64,000 bases of DNA from Lutraria lutraria (GCA_964023205.1 OZ026844.1:26076934-26140933); one strand, 5' to 3'. Counted from the first letter of the stretch, positions 11,695 to 24,600 are shown. Numbers and translations are program-made. Notes: generated by a model from the letters alone, not told the origin.

Positions 11695-11940
11695 ATGGAA
11701 TTATCAAAACGACTCGGTATCAATTATTCAGGAAGAAGACGACGTAATTGGTTGACAGGTGCGCGTCATCACGTGTTCGGCGTTTCCCTGAGTAACAGTG
11801 TAATTACGTTTGTTTCCCAATATGGCGGATCCCTGGCGGCAAGCATAAACAAGTTTCTTCAAGTGATAAGAAAACGTTAAATAAACCAAAAGTGCTCTGG
11901 ATTTGTTTACAAAAGATAAGGTTTAATTCGTAATACAAAG
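11695..11940 (+). promoter_or_regulatory. Candidate promoter and non-coding first exon
   Basis: This stretch is richer in CpG than its AT-rich surroundings. It contains a CACGTG E-box near 11770 and ends in a strong splice donor (AAAG|GTAAGTT, exon end 11940). No long reading frame feeds the donor: an ATG within 'AATATGGCGG' stops after eight codons. It is therefore read as a 5' untranslated exon that would join the exon beginning at 21472. The neighbourhood suggests transcription starts here, but no TATA box or initiator was identified with certainty. Confidence 0.35.
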
Positions 11941-12123
11941 GTAAGTTTACTTATCTATATTACATGACCTTTTGATGTGGAATTTTGCCACAGATGACTG
12001 GAAACTGATCAGGTTTTTTTTTATAGCAGATTTGACAGCTACATACCGCACGTGCGGAAAATGAAAGTAGGATAATTGACACTTGTTATACAAACTTGTT
12101 TATGGATTCAATATAACACGAAA

Positions 12124-12130
12124 ATGTCAG
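12124..12130 (+). CDS. Possible alternative first coding exon (ATG TCA G)
   Basis: ATGTCAG is followed by a usable donor (CAG|GTGCGT). It leaves phase 1, which is exactly what the exon starting at 21472 accepts. The frame upstream of the MGAGAS methionine is open back to that acceptor, so the joined product would start MSELSEQTES before MGAGAS. If used, the glycine would not be N-terminal and myristoylation would be excluded. Seven coding bases are too few to be sure. Confidence 0.3.
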
Positions 12131-14679
12131 GTGCGTTTTTATTTCATTATTTTTAATTGCTAATTGTTTTGGCGACTGTTGTTATCTGTTCATGAAGTCT
12201 GTAGCTGTGTTAACGGTTTCAATTTATCGAATATACGCGAGTGTCTGTGACCAATTCGGTTATTCGTATCACGTATTTTAGATGATTACTATCAGTACTT
12301 CTGACACCAATTGTCATATCTTAAACCATATTGTTTTTTTTCTGAAGGCCATTAATTGTTTATTTCATGATAAGTCTGGACTGGTTTCATTCTAGTTCTG
12401 GGTCCCATAACTAAATTGGTCTTTTTTATTTCGTCTTGTTGACCATGAACTGCAATGTAATGCATATGTATCATCGTCAAAGACCTTCAACTAGTTTCAT
12501 TCATTCTTTCAATGGGAGAAAGCCTATCATTTCTACTTCCAATCAGACACAGACTCATCTCTGAGGTGTTAATTAAAGTATGTTCCTTGTCTGGTCTTTA
12601 TTAATCATAATTAATGTGTAATAAAAGATACTTTGTCTTGTATAAGAAATTAAAAAAGTATAGTATTTTTCCTTTGTTAAAAATTATCTTTCATTTTTGC
12701 ACTAAATCCATATAAATCATGCAGTGATCAATATAGTCAATATTTATTAAGTTGTCTATCATAAAGAATGGATACAAATTTGTATGAACCAAGTTATAAA
12801 ATATCATACCTGATACTGTCAAGTGGTATTGTGACATTCTCAATAGGCCAATTAATATTTCAGAAGTCTGAATAAACAGAAAAATCAACTGATATGATTA
12901 TTTGAGTAATAAACTAACTAAGGTAGCAGATAGACAATAAATCATAGTTAGACTTTTGAATAAACTATGAGGAATATTTCTTACTCATCCAATAGATAAT
13001 GGTACTTTATAAACCACTAGAAATTGTTATTTGTAATATCATAATTATGTAAGTCATTTTGAATATATGGTTTTAGTTAGATGTTGCATTTTGTTACTGA
13101 TATCGATATAATATCTATTTTTCTGATTGTATTTAAATAATCTGTTATGCTGAAAAATTCTACCTTTTCATTAACTAGAACTTCGTCTTTTTAGTAGATT
13201 GTTGTTACAATTGAATGTCAATGAAACAAAGCATTTTAGTCACTGTTCTTTGATTTTTTCATTTCTCAAACCCTCCTACATGTATCCTATCCGTGGTCAA
13301 GTGGATATCGGGTCGCTGACTTCAAATCATTGTAAACTCTCCACAGACCATGTCTCATATGACAAAGTAGGCAGTTGCTAGGTTTGGCACTGGTTTTCCC
13401 AGGAACGATGGTTAGGTGAACTGTCTGACTCATATAACGATGACTGTTAAAAAGGGGTGTAAAACACTATGAAACAAACAAACAAACAAACAGACCCTAT
13501 TTTATGCTAAAACAAAAAATGAAGAAAAAAACGCCGTTTGATAAATTTAGTCTGCTTAACTGTATTAATTTCAGCGACTTTCATGTATCAGTTATTTCTC
13601 TGTCACCTATAGCAAAAAGATGGAAGTCACATTTTGATCTGGTTTAAAACCCGAGTCACACTAGGGCCGGCTATCCCACGGCATCCAAGAAAAATGCAGA
13701 ACGCTGAGGTGTGCGCAGTACAATCGCTAGCTGCAGCAATACGTTGGGATCGCATAGAATGACGAGCGACAGTGCACACTTTGAGCATGCACAAAACAAA
13801 TGCCGTCGCTATATACTATGTTTCTTAGATCTCAGATTTGGTTGGCACTCAATTTTTATTATTTCCTCCTACTATTTAACTATATGTTTCTTTCAAGGAA
13901 TCTTGAGAAGCATAAAAACCCCAGTAGCCTTAGTAAAATGCCCTAAATTTCTTTTGTTTCTGTGTTTACTCCGAAAATTGAGCAGTTAGGTATCAACAAA
14001 TGAACCTTTTTACATTTTGTTGAATCAAAGTGCACATTCCTACAGAAAGCCTTTTGATTTATTCTGTAGATATTCGTTTGAATTTAAGTTGACTAGATGG
14101 CATTTATTCATTCTGATATCAATTCTATTGGTTATATTTACACAGTATACCTATAGTATTTGTTTTGTAAACCAGACCTGTTTAACTGGAAAACTGTATT
14201 GAATTTATTCCTACTTTATTATCAATATTTGGTATTTTCATTCAGGCATTTAAACTAGCCACGGTTTGTGTTCCGACAAATAAATTGGTGTAATTGGTGT
14301 TTTTGTACATGTAAGCATAATGGTACAGACTGTTTGATAAGTGATAAAGTATCAATTTTTCTTTAATTTTTGTATGCTTTGTACATGAATAATTACAACA
14401 TTATATTTTGGTGAACGATTATGACATTGTGTAATACATTTGTGTATAGTAAAACCAATTTGTTGTCATCCTTATGTTTGTATTGACAAGACATCACCGC
14501 ATGGACCAGTATATACCATGTGTCCAAAACCAAATCTTTCAGTTTGATTTTATAGACTATGTAGTCAACACACGAAAAAGCCGTTGAAAATTTTGAATTT
14601 TATTACGTTTTCTTCTATTTTTATTATGCTTAGAATTCCACCAAATTTATGTTAATGTGCTATTGCCATGCTCACTGCT
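12131..14679. other. Presumed intron 1 sequence, nothing firm
   Basis: It lies between the candidate first exons and exon 2. It includes a CAAACAAACAAACAAACA run near 13473 and a SINE-like patch near 13280-13430. No frame with family character. Confidence 0.4.
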
Positions 14680-14796
14680 GGTATGGCAACAGATGAGGTT
14701 GCTAGGGTTCTTGGCTGTTATAGCCGTGCCATTCGAAGTCTTAGGCAACGTTTTCAAGCAACGGGAAGTACGGAAGATTTACCATGTAGTGGATAA
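14680..14796 (+). pseudogene. Tc1-like transposase helix-turn-helix relic
   Basis: In the frame starting 14680 it reads GMATDEVARVLGCYSRAIRS then LRQRFQATGSTEDLPCSG and a stop. This is the N-terminal helix-turn-helix pattern of Tc1/mariner-type transposases ('vARxlgvsxsTIxRlxxRFxxTGsxxDrpRsGRPR'), with the GRPR motif lost. The rest of the transposase is not recognisable downstream. Remnant only. Confidence 0.6.
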
Positions 14797-15469
14797 ATTT
14801 CCACCTTGCTATGTCATCACGATTCTGAGTGGTTCAGCCAATGAAACGTCCACTTTCAAACAATTACAGGTCAAAGGTCACTGAATCAGAATATTTGAAC
14901 GTTTATGTCAATGCGACTATTTTGTTATTTGCATGTGAATAGAACATTCCCGGAACGTGCTAGCCCTCTATGGTCTTCACGAAAAACTTTTTTAAGCACA
15001 GGACATTCGGTCCAGTGAAAATGCACACTTTACTAGACCGAAAGAACATTTAGTGGACCAAACAGAGAACATAAAAAATATATAATTTGGATAAGACAAT
15101 ATTTTTCGAGAGTGATTAAAATATTTCATTTTTTGTTCTGAACCATGGTAAAATTATCACTGAAAAATTTACTGGACTGATGGCCATTTTTGTGGACTCG
15201 GTCCAAGGTCTGGGGCTAAATTCGAAGACTGATGTTCTGAAAAAAAGAATGAAGAAGATTGAATTTGAATGATCTATTTACTAATTCAGGAACTAGCTAG
15301 GATACTGGTTAATTTGTTCTGTTGATATATTAACCAATAGTATAACTATGGTATGATCAGCCTGTAACTGATCACACTGACTCCAGTCTGGTAAATTATT
15401 CATCACCTCTCTTATATTAATCTAACCTTTTCCTCTGCTGTATTTATCTCTTGTTAACAGTCTGAATCA

Positions 15470-15778
15470 TTATACCCTCGCAAACGAAGTTTGAGAGGGG
15501 GTATATTGGAGTCACTCTGTCGGTTGGTCGGTCAGTTGGTCGGTCCGTCCGTCCACATAAAATATCAGAAGTTTGTGGAGCGAACTCCTTTCACATTCCT
15601 TAAACTTGAAATATGTTATCACCATGAAGTGTAGATGTGCAAGACACAATTTTCATTCCCAGTGATTTGCTCATTCCAGAGTTATGTGCCCTTGAACTTA
15701 GCCGTATAGTGAACTATCATATTCTTAGTGTCAAAGCGGTGGCGAAAGTATTAGTCACCTCTGTGACAGCTCTAGTTT
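15470..15778 (+). mobile_element. Family F element (TATACCC head, short copy)
   Basis: The head TATACCCTCGCAAACGAAG with its inverse GAGGGGGTATA forms a terminal hairpin. The tail is GTATTAGTCACCTCTGTGAC then AGCTCTAGTT. The same tail ends the chimeric element at 47359. Confidence 0.6.
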
Positions 15779-16724
15779 CTGTTGTCATCTCTGTGTGAGA
15801 TGTATGCTTTTTAATCTGTCCAAAAACTGGTAAAATTTTAGTCAGGGCTGCAACAATACAGGTGCCTTTGATGAATGCCATTATTATTAACACGCCTACG
15901 GCCTCAGGGCAACAGTTCTAAAGTCACACCTCCACCTCGGGTCCACAGATTTGACTGTTCCACAAATGCCCATGAAATAATTGTTTACTGTTGATGTTAA
16001 AATGTTGCGGTTTTGTTATTTAACAAAAGTGGCAGAATGAATGACTTTTGACAAGCTGATTGGTCAAAATAGCGCTACCTGGACTTATGACGGTATTTAG
16101 ATGTACTGAACCAAAATTTTGGAAATGCTATTGAAAATCTAACCAAATCTGAACGTTGGGAAGATACTTGAACTGTCGCATACTACTTTTAGTTGTCTAG
16201 AAATGAATTGATTTGTAATGACAATCATTTTGGTTTCTCAAATTAAAAATGTGATCAATGTCCTAGTAAAAAGAGTTAAACTGGCTTTAGTCATAAATAT
16301 TTTCATACAGATTATTGAAAGGTATTAAGAAGTTAGAAGTAAGAATTAATTCTTAACAGTTTGGCGAGTGTAAGATTAATTTTATTTTAAACTTTATAGA
16401 GATTCATGGCTTAATTAAATCCATGATCTTTGTATGTTAATGTCGAAAGGTTAGACATTATAAGTTAGTTGTGAAACACTATGTTAATGATTGCACTTAA
16501 TGCTAAACCTGTGCATTTCAGTTTGATGTTTCATACCGGTATATAGTCCATTGTTAACAAAGCATGTTCAGGATTTTTCTCTTTTTTCTGTTAAAACCGA
16601 TTCAGTGTCTATGACTATAATCTAACTATATACTTACAAAGTTTTATCAATTTCTATTGTGTATTAATGCAGAAACACTACATGGCAAAAAAATCAATAT
16701 TGAAAAGCTTTGTTGAAAAAAAGC

Positions 16725-16914
16725 AAGATGTCACCTTGTCAGAATGTTTGTCTTAATGATATGTAAGACATGGTCCAATATGGGTCATCTTGGGTCAGAA
16801 ACTAGATCACCAGGTCAAATCACAGGAAAACCTTGATAACAACAGACCTCATATTTTCATCAGCAAGCAATGGTTTTCATGTGAGCGATATAGGGCTATC
16901 TTGGCCCTTTTGTT
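16725..16914 (+). mobile_element. Family B fragment (3' end)
   Basis: It contains CAGAATGTTTGTCTTAATGA and GGGTCATCTTGGGTCA units and the family tail CATGTGAGCGATATAGGG ending TTGGCCCTTTTGTT. The 5' part is missing. Confidence 0.7.
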
Positions 16915-17718
16915 TAAAATAAAATTTGATGTTAAGGAATTTATGAAAATTGTGAAATCCTATGACTTCTGATACACAAAGATTGATCCAAATCTATTAT
17001 TGGGGGAAACATGAAACTGTTGAGAATGTCGTTAAGCCATTAATGTGAGGTTTGAAGAAAAAATCACCTTGGATCAACATGGAATTAACCCCCTTTTTTT
17101 CTCATTTTAATAATAATAATTGATATTAAAGTAATTGAATTGATAATTTCTGACAATCATCGGATAAAACTTCTGCAACACATTGAAGTCATGGAAGAAT
17201 TGTTTTCTTTATTTCTGGGATGTAGAACCAAAAATGCATTTGTTGACTCAAATTGATAATTATTATTTAGCTAATTAATAATTTTGTCAAGCCAAAACTG
17301 GTGTTCGGATCTAGACATGATAATGGTTGCTAGAGGTTAAGTTTTTTTGACATTGTATGGTCTACATGAAAAATTATAGACCTACCGAGCAAAGACCATG
17401 TCTATTCAACGTTTATCGATTGTGGTATGTTGGATTGAAATAAAGTTTTAACACTGTTAATGTAAACATTAGGTTTGTTTGTAGGTATTTGATCTGGTAT
17501 TTGTATCTAAGTTAAACATTGTAGTTTGATAAAAAATTTACTGATTCATTATTTTATCAATCTTATAATGTTTGGGGTTTGACTGTGTGATACTTTCTCT
17601 TTATTTATAGTAAGTTTGTTCTATGTTAATTTGGTGGAAAATGAATAAACAAGTATACAGAATATCAGGAAACCTGATTTTTATGTTCATAAAATTTCAC
17701 ATTCAGATTATTACTTAA

Positions 17719-18095
17719 AGGGGCATGCCCAGGAACTGCTGTGTCTTTTTTTCGTACACCAACAATGCGTTTGTCACTTGTAAAATCAATTATTACCGAA
17801 AAGTCAAAGAAGAATGTGCATTCAAAAATGACCCTATAACGCGCGAGTCGGTATTTGTATGTCGATATTTCCGATACATCTGAGAGTTTAACTGAGCATG
17901 TGCGCTGCCTTTCAAGTGAACATAACATGAGCAATACTTACCATTTTAGTTTGTTGACATTTTTTCCGCGATGTTTTCAGTTTTGACAAATCCCGAAAGG
18001 GTCGAGTTCCGAAAATGACGAATCATTTCTGAGGCTGAAATTGGCAGATTTGGTAAATCTTGAAATGTGTATTTTGAGTAAACTAGCGGGATATT
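17719..18095. mobile_element. TTAA MITE, second copy, 3'-truncated
   Basis: It starts at TTAA (17715-17718) with AGGGGCATGCCCAGGAAC and follows the 249-754 copy until ACTAGCGGGATATTTT, where it breaks off. It lacks the roughly 40-bp block containing a self-complementary AAAAGGCTG..CAGCCTTTT that copy 1 has. Codons across it on the minus strand are not a gene. Confidence 0.8.
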
Positions 18096-18099
18096 TTCA

Positions 18100-18840
18100 T
18101 TAACTCTTACTTCAGCAATGTTATGGTCACTGATGCTAGGTATGATGTTAACCAGATTAACTAATGTAGGGTTGGTGGTCAGAAAAAGATCTAGGATGTT
18201 ATTTTCTCATGTTGGGAGGTTTACCATTTGCGTTAGGTTGGCATCAGTTAAGGTTTCAGTGATATCCCTGTAGAAAGATTGATACTTGCAGCCAATTGTT
18301 GGGCACATGGAGTCCCAGTCCATCTTAGGGAGATTTAGGTCCCCTGCCACCCAGATGTTTGAAAATGTTTTGGTAGCTTTTCCCAAGGATTTTTTGAATT
18401 CAAAAAAGCTATTTTCGTCATATTCATAGAGTTTATAGTAGGCTCCAACTATTAGGGACTTATTTCCTAAGAGGTCCAACTGAATCCAGAGGTCCTCACA
18501 ATTTGATTGGAGCTCGGACATTTCTTGGGCCATAATACAATCTCTAACAGCAATAAATACGCCTCCGCCTGTCTGTATCATACAGTCTGTACGGAAGATG
18601 GTGTAACCTAAGTCAGGGCTGAATACTTCACTGGTATAGTGCTTGGGTTTGAGCCACTATTCTGTGCCAATAACAATGTGAGGTTGTGTTGTGTTAACAA
18701 GGTTGCTGAATTCTAGCTTTTTGTCAACAATTGATCTACAATTTATGACCTGTTCTTTTAATGATCGTTTAATATTGTTTTTCTTGCTTTTTCTGGGAAT
18801 TTGGCCATTAATTCTATTATGCTTAGGTGTGGATGTCTGA
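18100..18840 (-). pseudogene. LINE-type retrotransposon fragment, endonuclease domain
   Basis: The minus strand at 18581-18207 reads GGGVFIAVRD, then DLWIQLD, VAGDLNLPKMDW and ANLTQMV. These are motifs of the apurinic-like endonuclease/EEP domain at the N-terminus of non-LTR retrotransposons. Downstream on the same strand the frame-disrupted sequence still reads LDLFLTTNPTL and SISDHN, the domain's end. No reverse transcriptase is joined to it, so it is a dead fragment. Confidence 0.75.
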
Positions 18841-20165
18841 GCCTTGGAGAATGATATGTTACAATTACTATTAAAGCTAAGGTTAGATGAATCAAGCGTT
18901 TCAAAAGGGTTAGGTGTTTCTAGGGAGTCTAGGCTTGGGACGGAGCTGTTGGTAACATTTATGTATTTTACTCAACTAATTGAGTACAGAATTGTGGTCT
19001 CCATAAAGAATCCTTATGGTATCACATATTATGAAACACCCTGTATGTAAGACTTGTATAAACATATTATGCTCTAAGTACTACATGTCATTGGCTTGTT
19101 AGGTGCACCCTTTTAAATTCAGATGACTTTCTTTTATAGCATTCTACAAACATAATAAGTATGCACAGAACTCAAATATTTTCAAACATGGCTGTTTTAA
19201 AATTGTGATTTTTATATTAATATTTTCAAGGACTGACATACATAATTATACAGATTTGCAAATTCCAAGAAGTAAATAAATCCCACGGGAGGGATGTGAA
19301 TCAACAGGATTTCAATGAAAAACTAAACTTGTTCCACTCTGCATGCTCATGTTTACAATAGTGAAAATATCTGTGATGGCCCAAAGTTATAATTCCAGAT
19401 AATTTACCAAAGACAAACAGATACTACTAAATGTTTGCCATGTTGTGCTATTTTTAGCACTTGCGAATCCATGTGTGTATATAAGTCCTTGATATTTTGA
19501 AACATGACTGCCTTAAGATTGTTCTGTTTTATTTATTAGTGATCCCACTGCTGCTACAGGTATTAAATACTTATTATTGTGTAGGTAGGGTACCGTGATC
19601 ACAATAATCCATTAATTGTTACTTTTTCTATTAAACAGATATCACAAATTATATAGTTTATTTCTCTACACAAATACTAATTCAAGTTTACAAGTACAAA
19701 TAAGTTTTAGATGTTCTCTCATAATTGTCATGACTACACTTTTCATTATACATGTATATTAAATTCCTTCCTAATTAAAATCAAAAGATATCCTATTTCA
19801 TACTAAATAATCTGGCCCTACCCCGAAGAACAGTTTCCTCCAACTTATATACCCTGCCCTCCAAATATGGGACATAACCCCATCAATCTATCATCCCTTC
19901 CCATGTAAAGGGTGTCGCATAATAAATCTCAGATGTAGCCCGCATATAAGGAGTGTAGCATCATAAATCTTCCTTGTAGCATTACCAAGCTTACACTGAA
20001 GCTTGTGAGTTGATTTATAATGCTGCATGCTTCATCCATTGTTCTCAGAGAAACAGATTCCTGCAGAGGTCACTAAGGTGAACCTTGTGCAGTCACTAGA
20101 ACAATTAAACTTTAACAACCAAGAAGTACACTTCTATGATGCTCAATATTTGAATAAAATTAATA

Positions 20166-20312
20166 CACGTACAAGTCTGCTTTAAATTAGTTAAAATGAC
20201 TTGTGTTTGAATATTACGAAATTTGACTGCTTTAAAATTGTTAAAATGACTTGTGTTTGATATTACGAAATTTGACTGCTTTAAAATTGTTAAAATGACT
20301 TGTGTTTGAATA
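20166..20312. repeat. About 52-bp tandem repeat, 3 copies
   Basis: The unit contains GTTAAAATGACTTGTGTTTG followed by AATATTACGAAATTTGACTG. One copy lacks a base, which shifts the minus-strand frame across it. Confidence 0.8.
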
Positions 20313-20506
20313 TGTATCAATTATAGCTTTATTATAATATACATGTAGTTGTAATAATACATCTTATGAACAATAGTCTCTTATTATTTTTTCGACATAA
20401 AACAAGAATGCACAACTGCGGACAATATAAGAAAGTAGGAGCTACAGTTGTACTTACATACATGTACCAACAATGGAATACAACAGACTGATGTAGTCAA
20501 TCTTCC

Positions 20507-20752
20507 CTACAAAACCTCTCTAATCCGAAATCCTCTCTAATCTGAACTTTTTGGTCAGTCCGAAGGGAGTTGGGATCACAGGTAACTGTATCATGAATAG
20601 ATTATAAAAATATGAAAAAAAAAAAAATAAAAAAAAAATATTTATTACTATATTAATATAGTAATAAATATTTTTTATATTTCTATTTTTTTTTTTTTAT
20701 AATCTATTTATGATACAGTTACCTGTGGTTGGGATTAGGGAGTTTCTACTGT
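20507..20752. mobile_element. Possible MITE enclosing a long palindrome
   Basis: The ends AAACCTCTCTAATCCGAAAT and GATTAGGGAGTTTCTACTGT are roughly inverse of each other, resembling pogo/Tigger-like ends. The centre is occupied by the 151-bp palindrome at 20577-20727. Confidence 0.4.
20577..20727. repeat. 151-bp near-perfect palindrome
   Basis: The arms start CACAGGTAACTGTATCATGA and end with the inverse, ATACAGTTACCTGTG. The interior is poly-A facing poly-T, and the centre is TTACTATATTAATATAGTAA with almost no loop. It is expected to be prone to cruciform formation or assembly error. Confidence 0.85.
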
Positions 20753-21471
20753 AGTTGTAATGCTAGAACAAAATGCGAAGTAATAATTGTTGATAAATAT
20801 GCTCATGGCCACCTTTTATCACATGTGCCTTCTTGTAGATCGAGATCAGGTGATATACAACGGTTGCCATGGTCTTCACTGTTCTCAGAATTTATTGTTC
20901 TGAATGATGACAGTTCTTCAATTAGCCAGAAATACTTATATTAATTTCTGAATGCCCTACTATGTCTATTCCCCAGATAAAGTATTATTTCATACATTGT
21001 CATGAAGTGTGAAATATATGACGGAGTAACCACTTGAATGCTTAATTAATCTATTGGAAATCAATAATTTCTACAATACTGTATTATATACATACCCATG
21101 TTTGTTAGTGTGTAATTTGTGTACTTAAGATTACTGGATATTTCTATAAAAGTTTATAATGCAGAATTATGTTATGTCACAACACTTTACCATGTTGAAC
21201 TGCTCACAATAATTTTAGTAACGATTGAATTCCTTTTGAATCCAGTACTGTACTTTATTGTTTTTGCCATGTTCTGGTCTGTTGATATTTATTTATTAAA
21301 CGAACAAAAGATTTGCTGTCAGCAAGCATGACCATGACTGACAATTGAAGATGATTTAAATGTCCCAAATTGAATCCAGTGGGCTAAAAGAACTCGGCTA
21401 AAATTACACTAAAAAAACCGAGATGAAGTCAGTTAATTCTTACAATGAATCACTAACATTTTCTGTTACAG

Positions 21472-21666
21472 AATTAAGTGAGCAGACAGAAAGTATGGGT
21501 GCCGGAGCCTCCCAGGAGGGGGAGGAGTTCGTTGATGAAAAGCATGTCGTCCAATCACAGACAGGGGGCAATGCAGGGCCATACTCCCCCAGACAAAGAA
21601 GAAACCTTGTTAGCTCTAGGTCCAGCGTGAAACAAACTTCAAAGTCAACTATGTCAAGAAATGTTG
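21472..21666 (+). CDS. Exon 2: N-terminus of the cupredoxin-array protein
   Basis: The acceptor is TTCTGTTACAG and the donor GTAAGT, ending in phase 1. The preferred start is the ATG at 21495, giving MGAGASQEGEEF. Gly2 with Ser6 fits the N-myristoyltransferase pattern MGxxxS/T. The rest (residues 1-57) is polar, with a basic Ser-rich stretch (PRQRRN, SSRSSVKQTS), and has no hydrophobic segment that could be a signal peptide. The 23 bases before the ATG are also open and in frame with the acceptor, which permits an alternative upstream start at 12124. Confidence 0.75.
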
Positions 21667-24600
21667 GTAAGTGTTACAAACATGTGTTTTATGCATAGTT
21701 ACCATGGTCAGGTACCACACCTTCAAAATAAACATTTCTATTATATCCCACAAACTACTGGTAAGTTAATTAAAGACGTTTCCATTTTTTTCACATAGAC
21801 ATATAGGAAAAAAACTCTTTCATGAATTTTTAGCTCACATGTCACAAAGTGACAGGCAGTCGTCGCGAAAGTGGGAAAGAAGTGCCGGACATTTGGTCAG
21901 GCATCAAAAATATTTGGCCGAACCGAACCAATTTTGGCTGGACCGAAAAATCTTAGTAAACAACAAAAAGAATAAAATAACACTTTCTGACAATAAAAAT
22001 CACATGTTTAACAATTTTTTATAGCACAATATTAAACAAAAAGAAACAGGACTTATTTTGTCTTATAAGTTGGAAAATTTTCATTTAATTACACGACAGC
22101 ATAAAATATTTTTGTTTTATTTGAATTTCTATCCGATGTTTTTCCGTAAGATACGCCTCCGTATGACTATCAAATATCAGAATCGGACCGTACAGTGGGT
22201 TGTGCTTAGAATTTTGGTCTTTTTTAGCCCTCTCAGTAAATTTGTCATCTATGGGTGAGTTTCAGAAATACTTGTCAGAAATGTTCACCAATATGTGTCA
22301 TGCAAGACCCAGATCCATACCATGAATGTCAAGGTCACACTTAAGGAGTTAAAGATATGGCTTGTGTGGTTAAACGTCAAAAATTAATACTTTTTATCAT
22401 GTCCCCTCAGTATCTTAATTTATCCCGCTATCACGCTCATTAGGTGCAGGAGATAGCCCTGCTGGATAAACTTATATATCTCCAGTCAGTGCGTCACATG
22501 ATTAAAATACAAATCATTTTAAGATTCCACGCTCTGTTAAAGCTAAAATAGAGATTTTTAAACTTGTTGTCATATGTAAACTGCATTAATGCTATTTTGA
22601 GTATTAAATATTAAACCTGCGTTGTTTCCATTTTAAAGGATGTAAAGCTCCGTGTGACGTCATAAGTGACGTCACAAACGAAAAGTCATTAGTGTACGTT
22701 ACGTCACATATAATTTGGCAAAGAAGAACGGATTTCAGTAAAAAATGTAGTGATGTACTAAACTTAATGAGAATAGCAGGATAAATCAAATACATGGTTG
22801 GTGTCGGAGATGGAGAAGGTTTATTCGGTTCGCTGTGAAATCGAATCTTGGCTCGCTAGAGCTCGCCAAGGCACGCTTTCTCACTCACTGAATAAACCGT
22901 CTCCATCTCCGGCACCAACCATGTATTCTCTATTTATCTATGGGTGGATTTTGGAAATAATAATTTGAAATATTCACCACTATGTGGCTATGTAGTATGC
23001 GCATGATGTAGGTCATTGCCTCCAAGGTTAAAGGTAAAAACTTTTCTGCCTGATTTCTATCAGATATGCTCAATTTATATAATTGAGAGTAAAACTGCAA
23101 AACTAAGTAATAGTCAATAACACTTCTGGAAAACCTTTTTACCTCAAATTTTAAGCATTCTGATTTAAAACAAATAAGCGACGTGTTGGAGTATTTGTTA
23201 ATCCTGTGACAAAGCTCTAGTTTTAATTAATAGAATGATCGCTGTATCAATTGATGTTTTCTTTTATCACAAACAAATAAGCTCAAATCAATACAGGCAG
23301 ATCATAATTATGTTTTGGATATGTAACAAAACTGATAATGTGTATTAGACACCATGCACCTCAGTCAGATTTGCACCAAATCAATGTCTCAAGGCCATAG
23401 AAATGTGTGAATGACATGATAATTTGAGACCAATTTTTGTTATTATATATCAAATCCTGGTATGTTTAGGTATACAGCACACCCCTGGTTTTGATAACAA
23501 AGAATAAATGGGTTGAAGTATTTGTTTTGTATAATTTGTCATAATATGGTGTTATATCTGCTCTGTGGTTGTAAACTAATAGTTCCATTTGATATAAAGC
23601 AATTAATATATAAAGACAAGAGATAGGTATGAGGCTGGCTGTTAGATTTCTACATGTTTTATTTGTTGATTAAGGAATTCAGTAAACTACAGTTTAGGTA
23701 TTAATACTATTATTGTACTTTATGAACACTGTTTTTTTAAAATCTGTAATACTGTTAAAATTCAAAGAAGCCAAACTTAATGATTGCTATTTTATCACAT
23801 TTATGTAAATTTGTATTCATACCAAAGTTCATGAATATTTCATTTGAACTTCTGTATCTGTAGAAATGATAGGCCATCAAATCTGTATTTATAAATGTGA
23901 AAACCCTTTTGACAATACATTCATGTTAATAATCAGGCTTTGTTATTTACAAATAATTTTTCACCATCTGCAAGGATAAAAATACCACAAGTGAGCATAA
24001 ATAAATAATTATCATTCTATAATGTTTGGTTTAACATAGCGCCAATTATCTTAATTTGTTTTGTGACATTAATGAAGTCTATAAACAAATTAATTAGTGT
24101 TTGTGTAACAACAGATGTGCCTGTTTCTTCTTGTATATTTATTTCTCATTTTTGTTCATGAAAAGAACAAGTTTATGTTATAGTGATATATTGTGGTCAA
24201 AATATGATGTTATGCCAAGAATGGATTAACTTCTGAATGGACATTGGATTGTTTTATATCCTAGTGGCTTAATACCTCACCAAATAAATGTTTGAAAACT
24301 AATGATAGTATCAGTCTTTAACATGAAGATTTCATTTTTCTAATATGATTTCATGATGTAGGAAATATTTTGATTAGTCAATAAAAGAAAACATTTACAA
24401 TGAGTGATAACACAGTGTTAAGACAGACAAAACCTACAAATAAGGATATATGTATAAAATCCCATAATAAAAAGTGGAAACAACTTAAGCAACTTACAGG
24501 TCATTGTTTTAATTAGTGGCAGTGAATTAAAGTTAAAGTCTTGTGTTATTTTTTTCATCATGTACAAAAATTCATAAACAGATTCAACATATGCCAATTT

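Noticed and set aside
11695..11880. 61-codon frame with an RRRR motif in the candidate promoter
   Set aside because: No splice donor in a compatible phase, and the ATG within the likely 5' UTR stops quickly; more likely untranslated.
13711..13989. 92-codon frame in intron 1
   Set aside because: Composition is like the surroundings, no recognised domain and no acceptor/donor pair in phase with the gene.
17665..17934. 89-codon minus-strand frame
   Set aside because: It lies in the second copy of the TTAA MITE; the first copy does not keep the frame.
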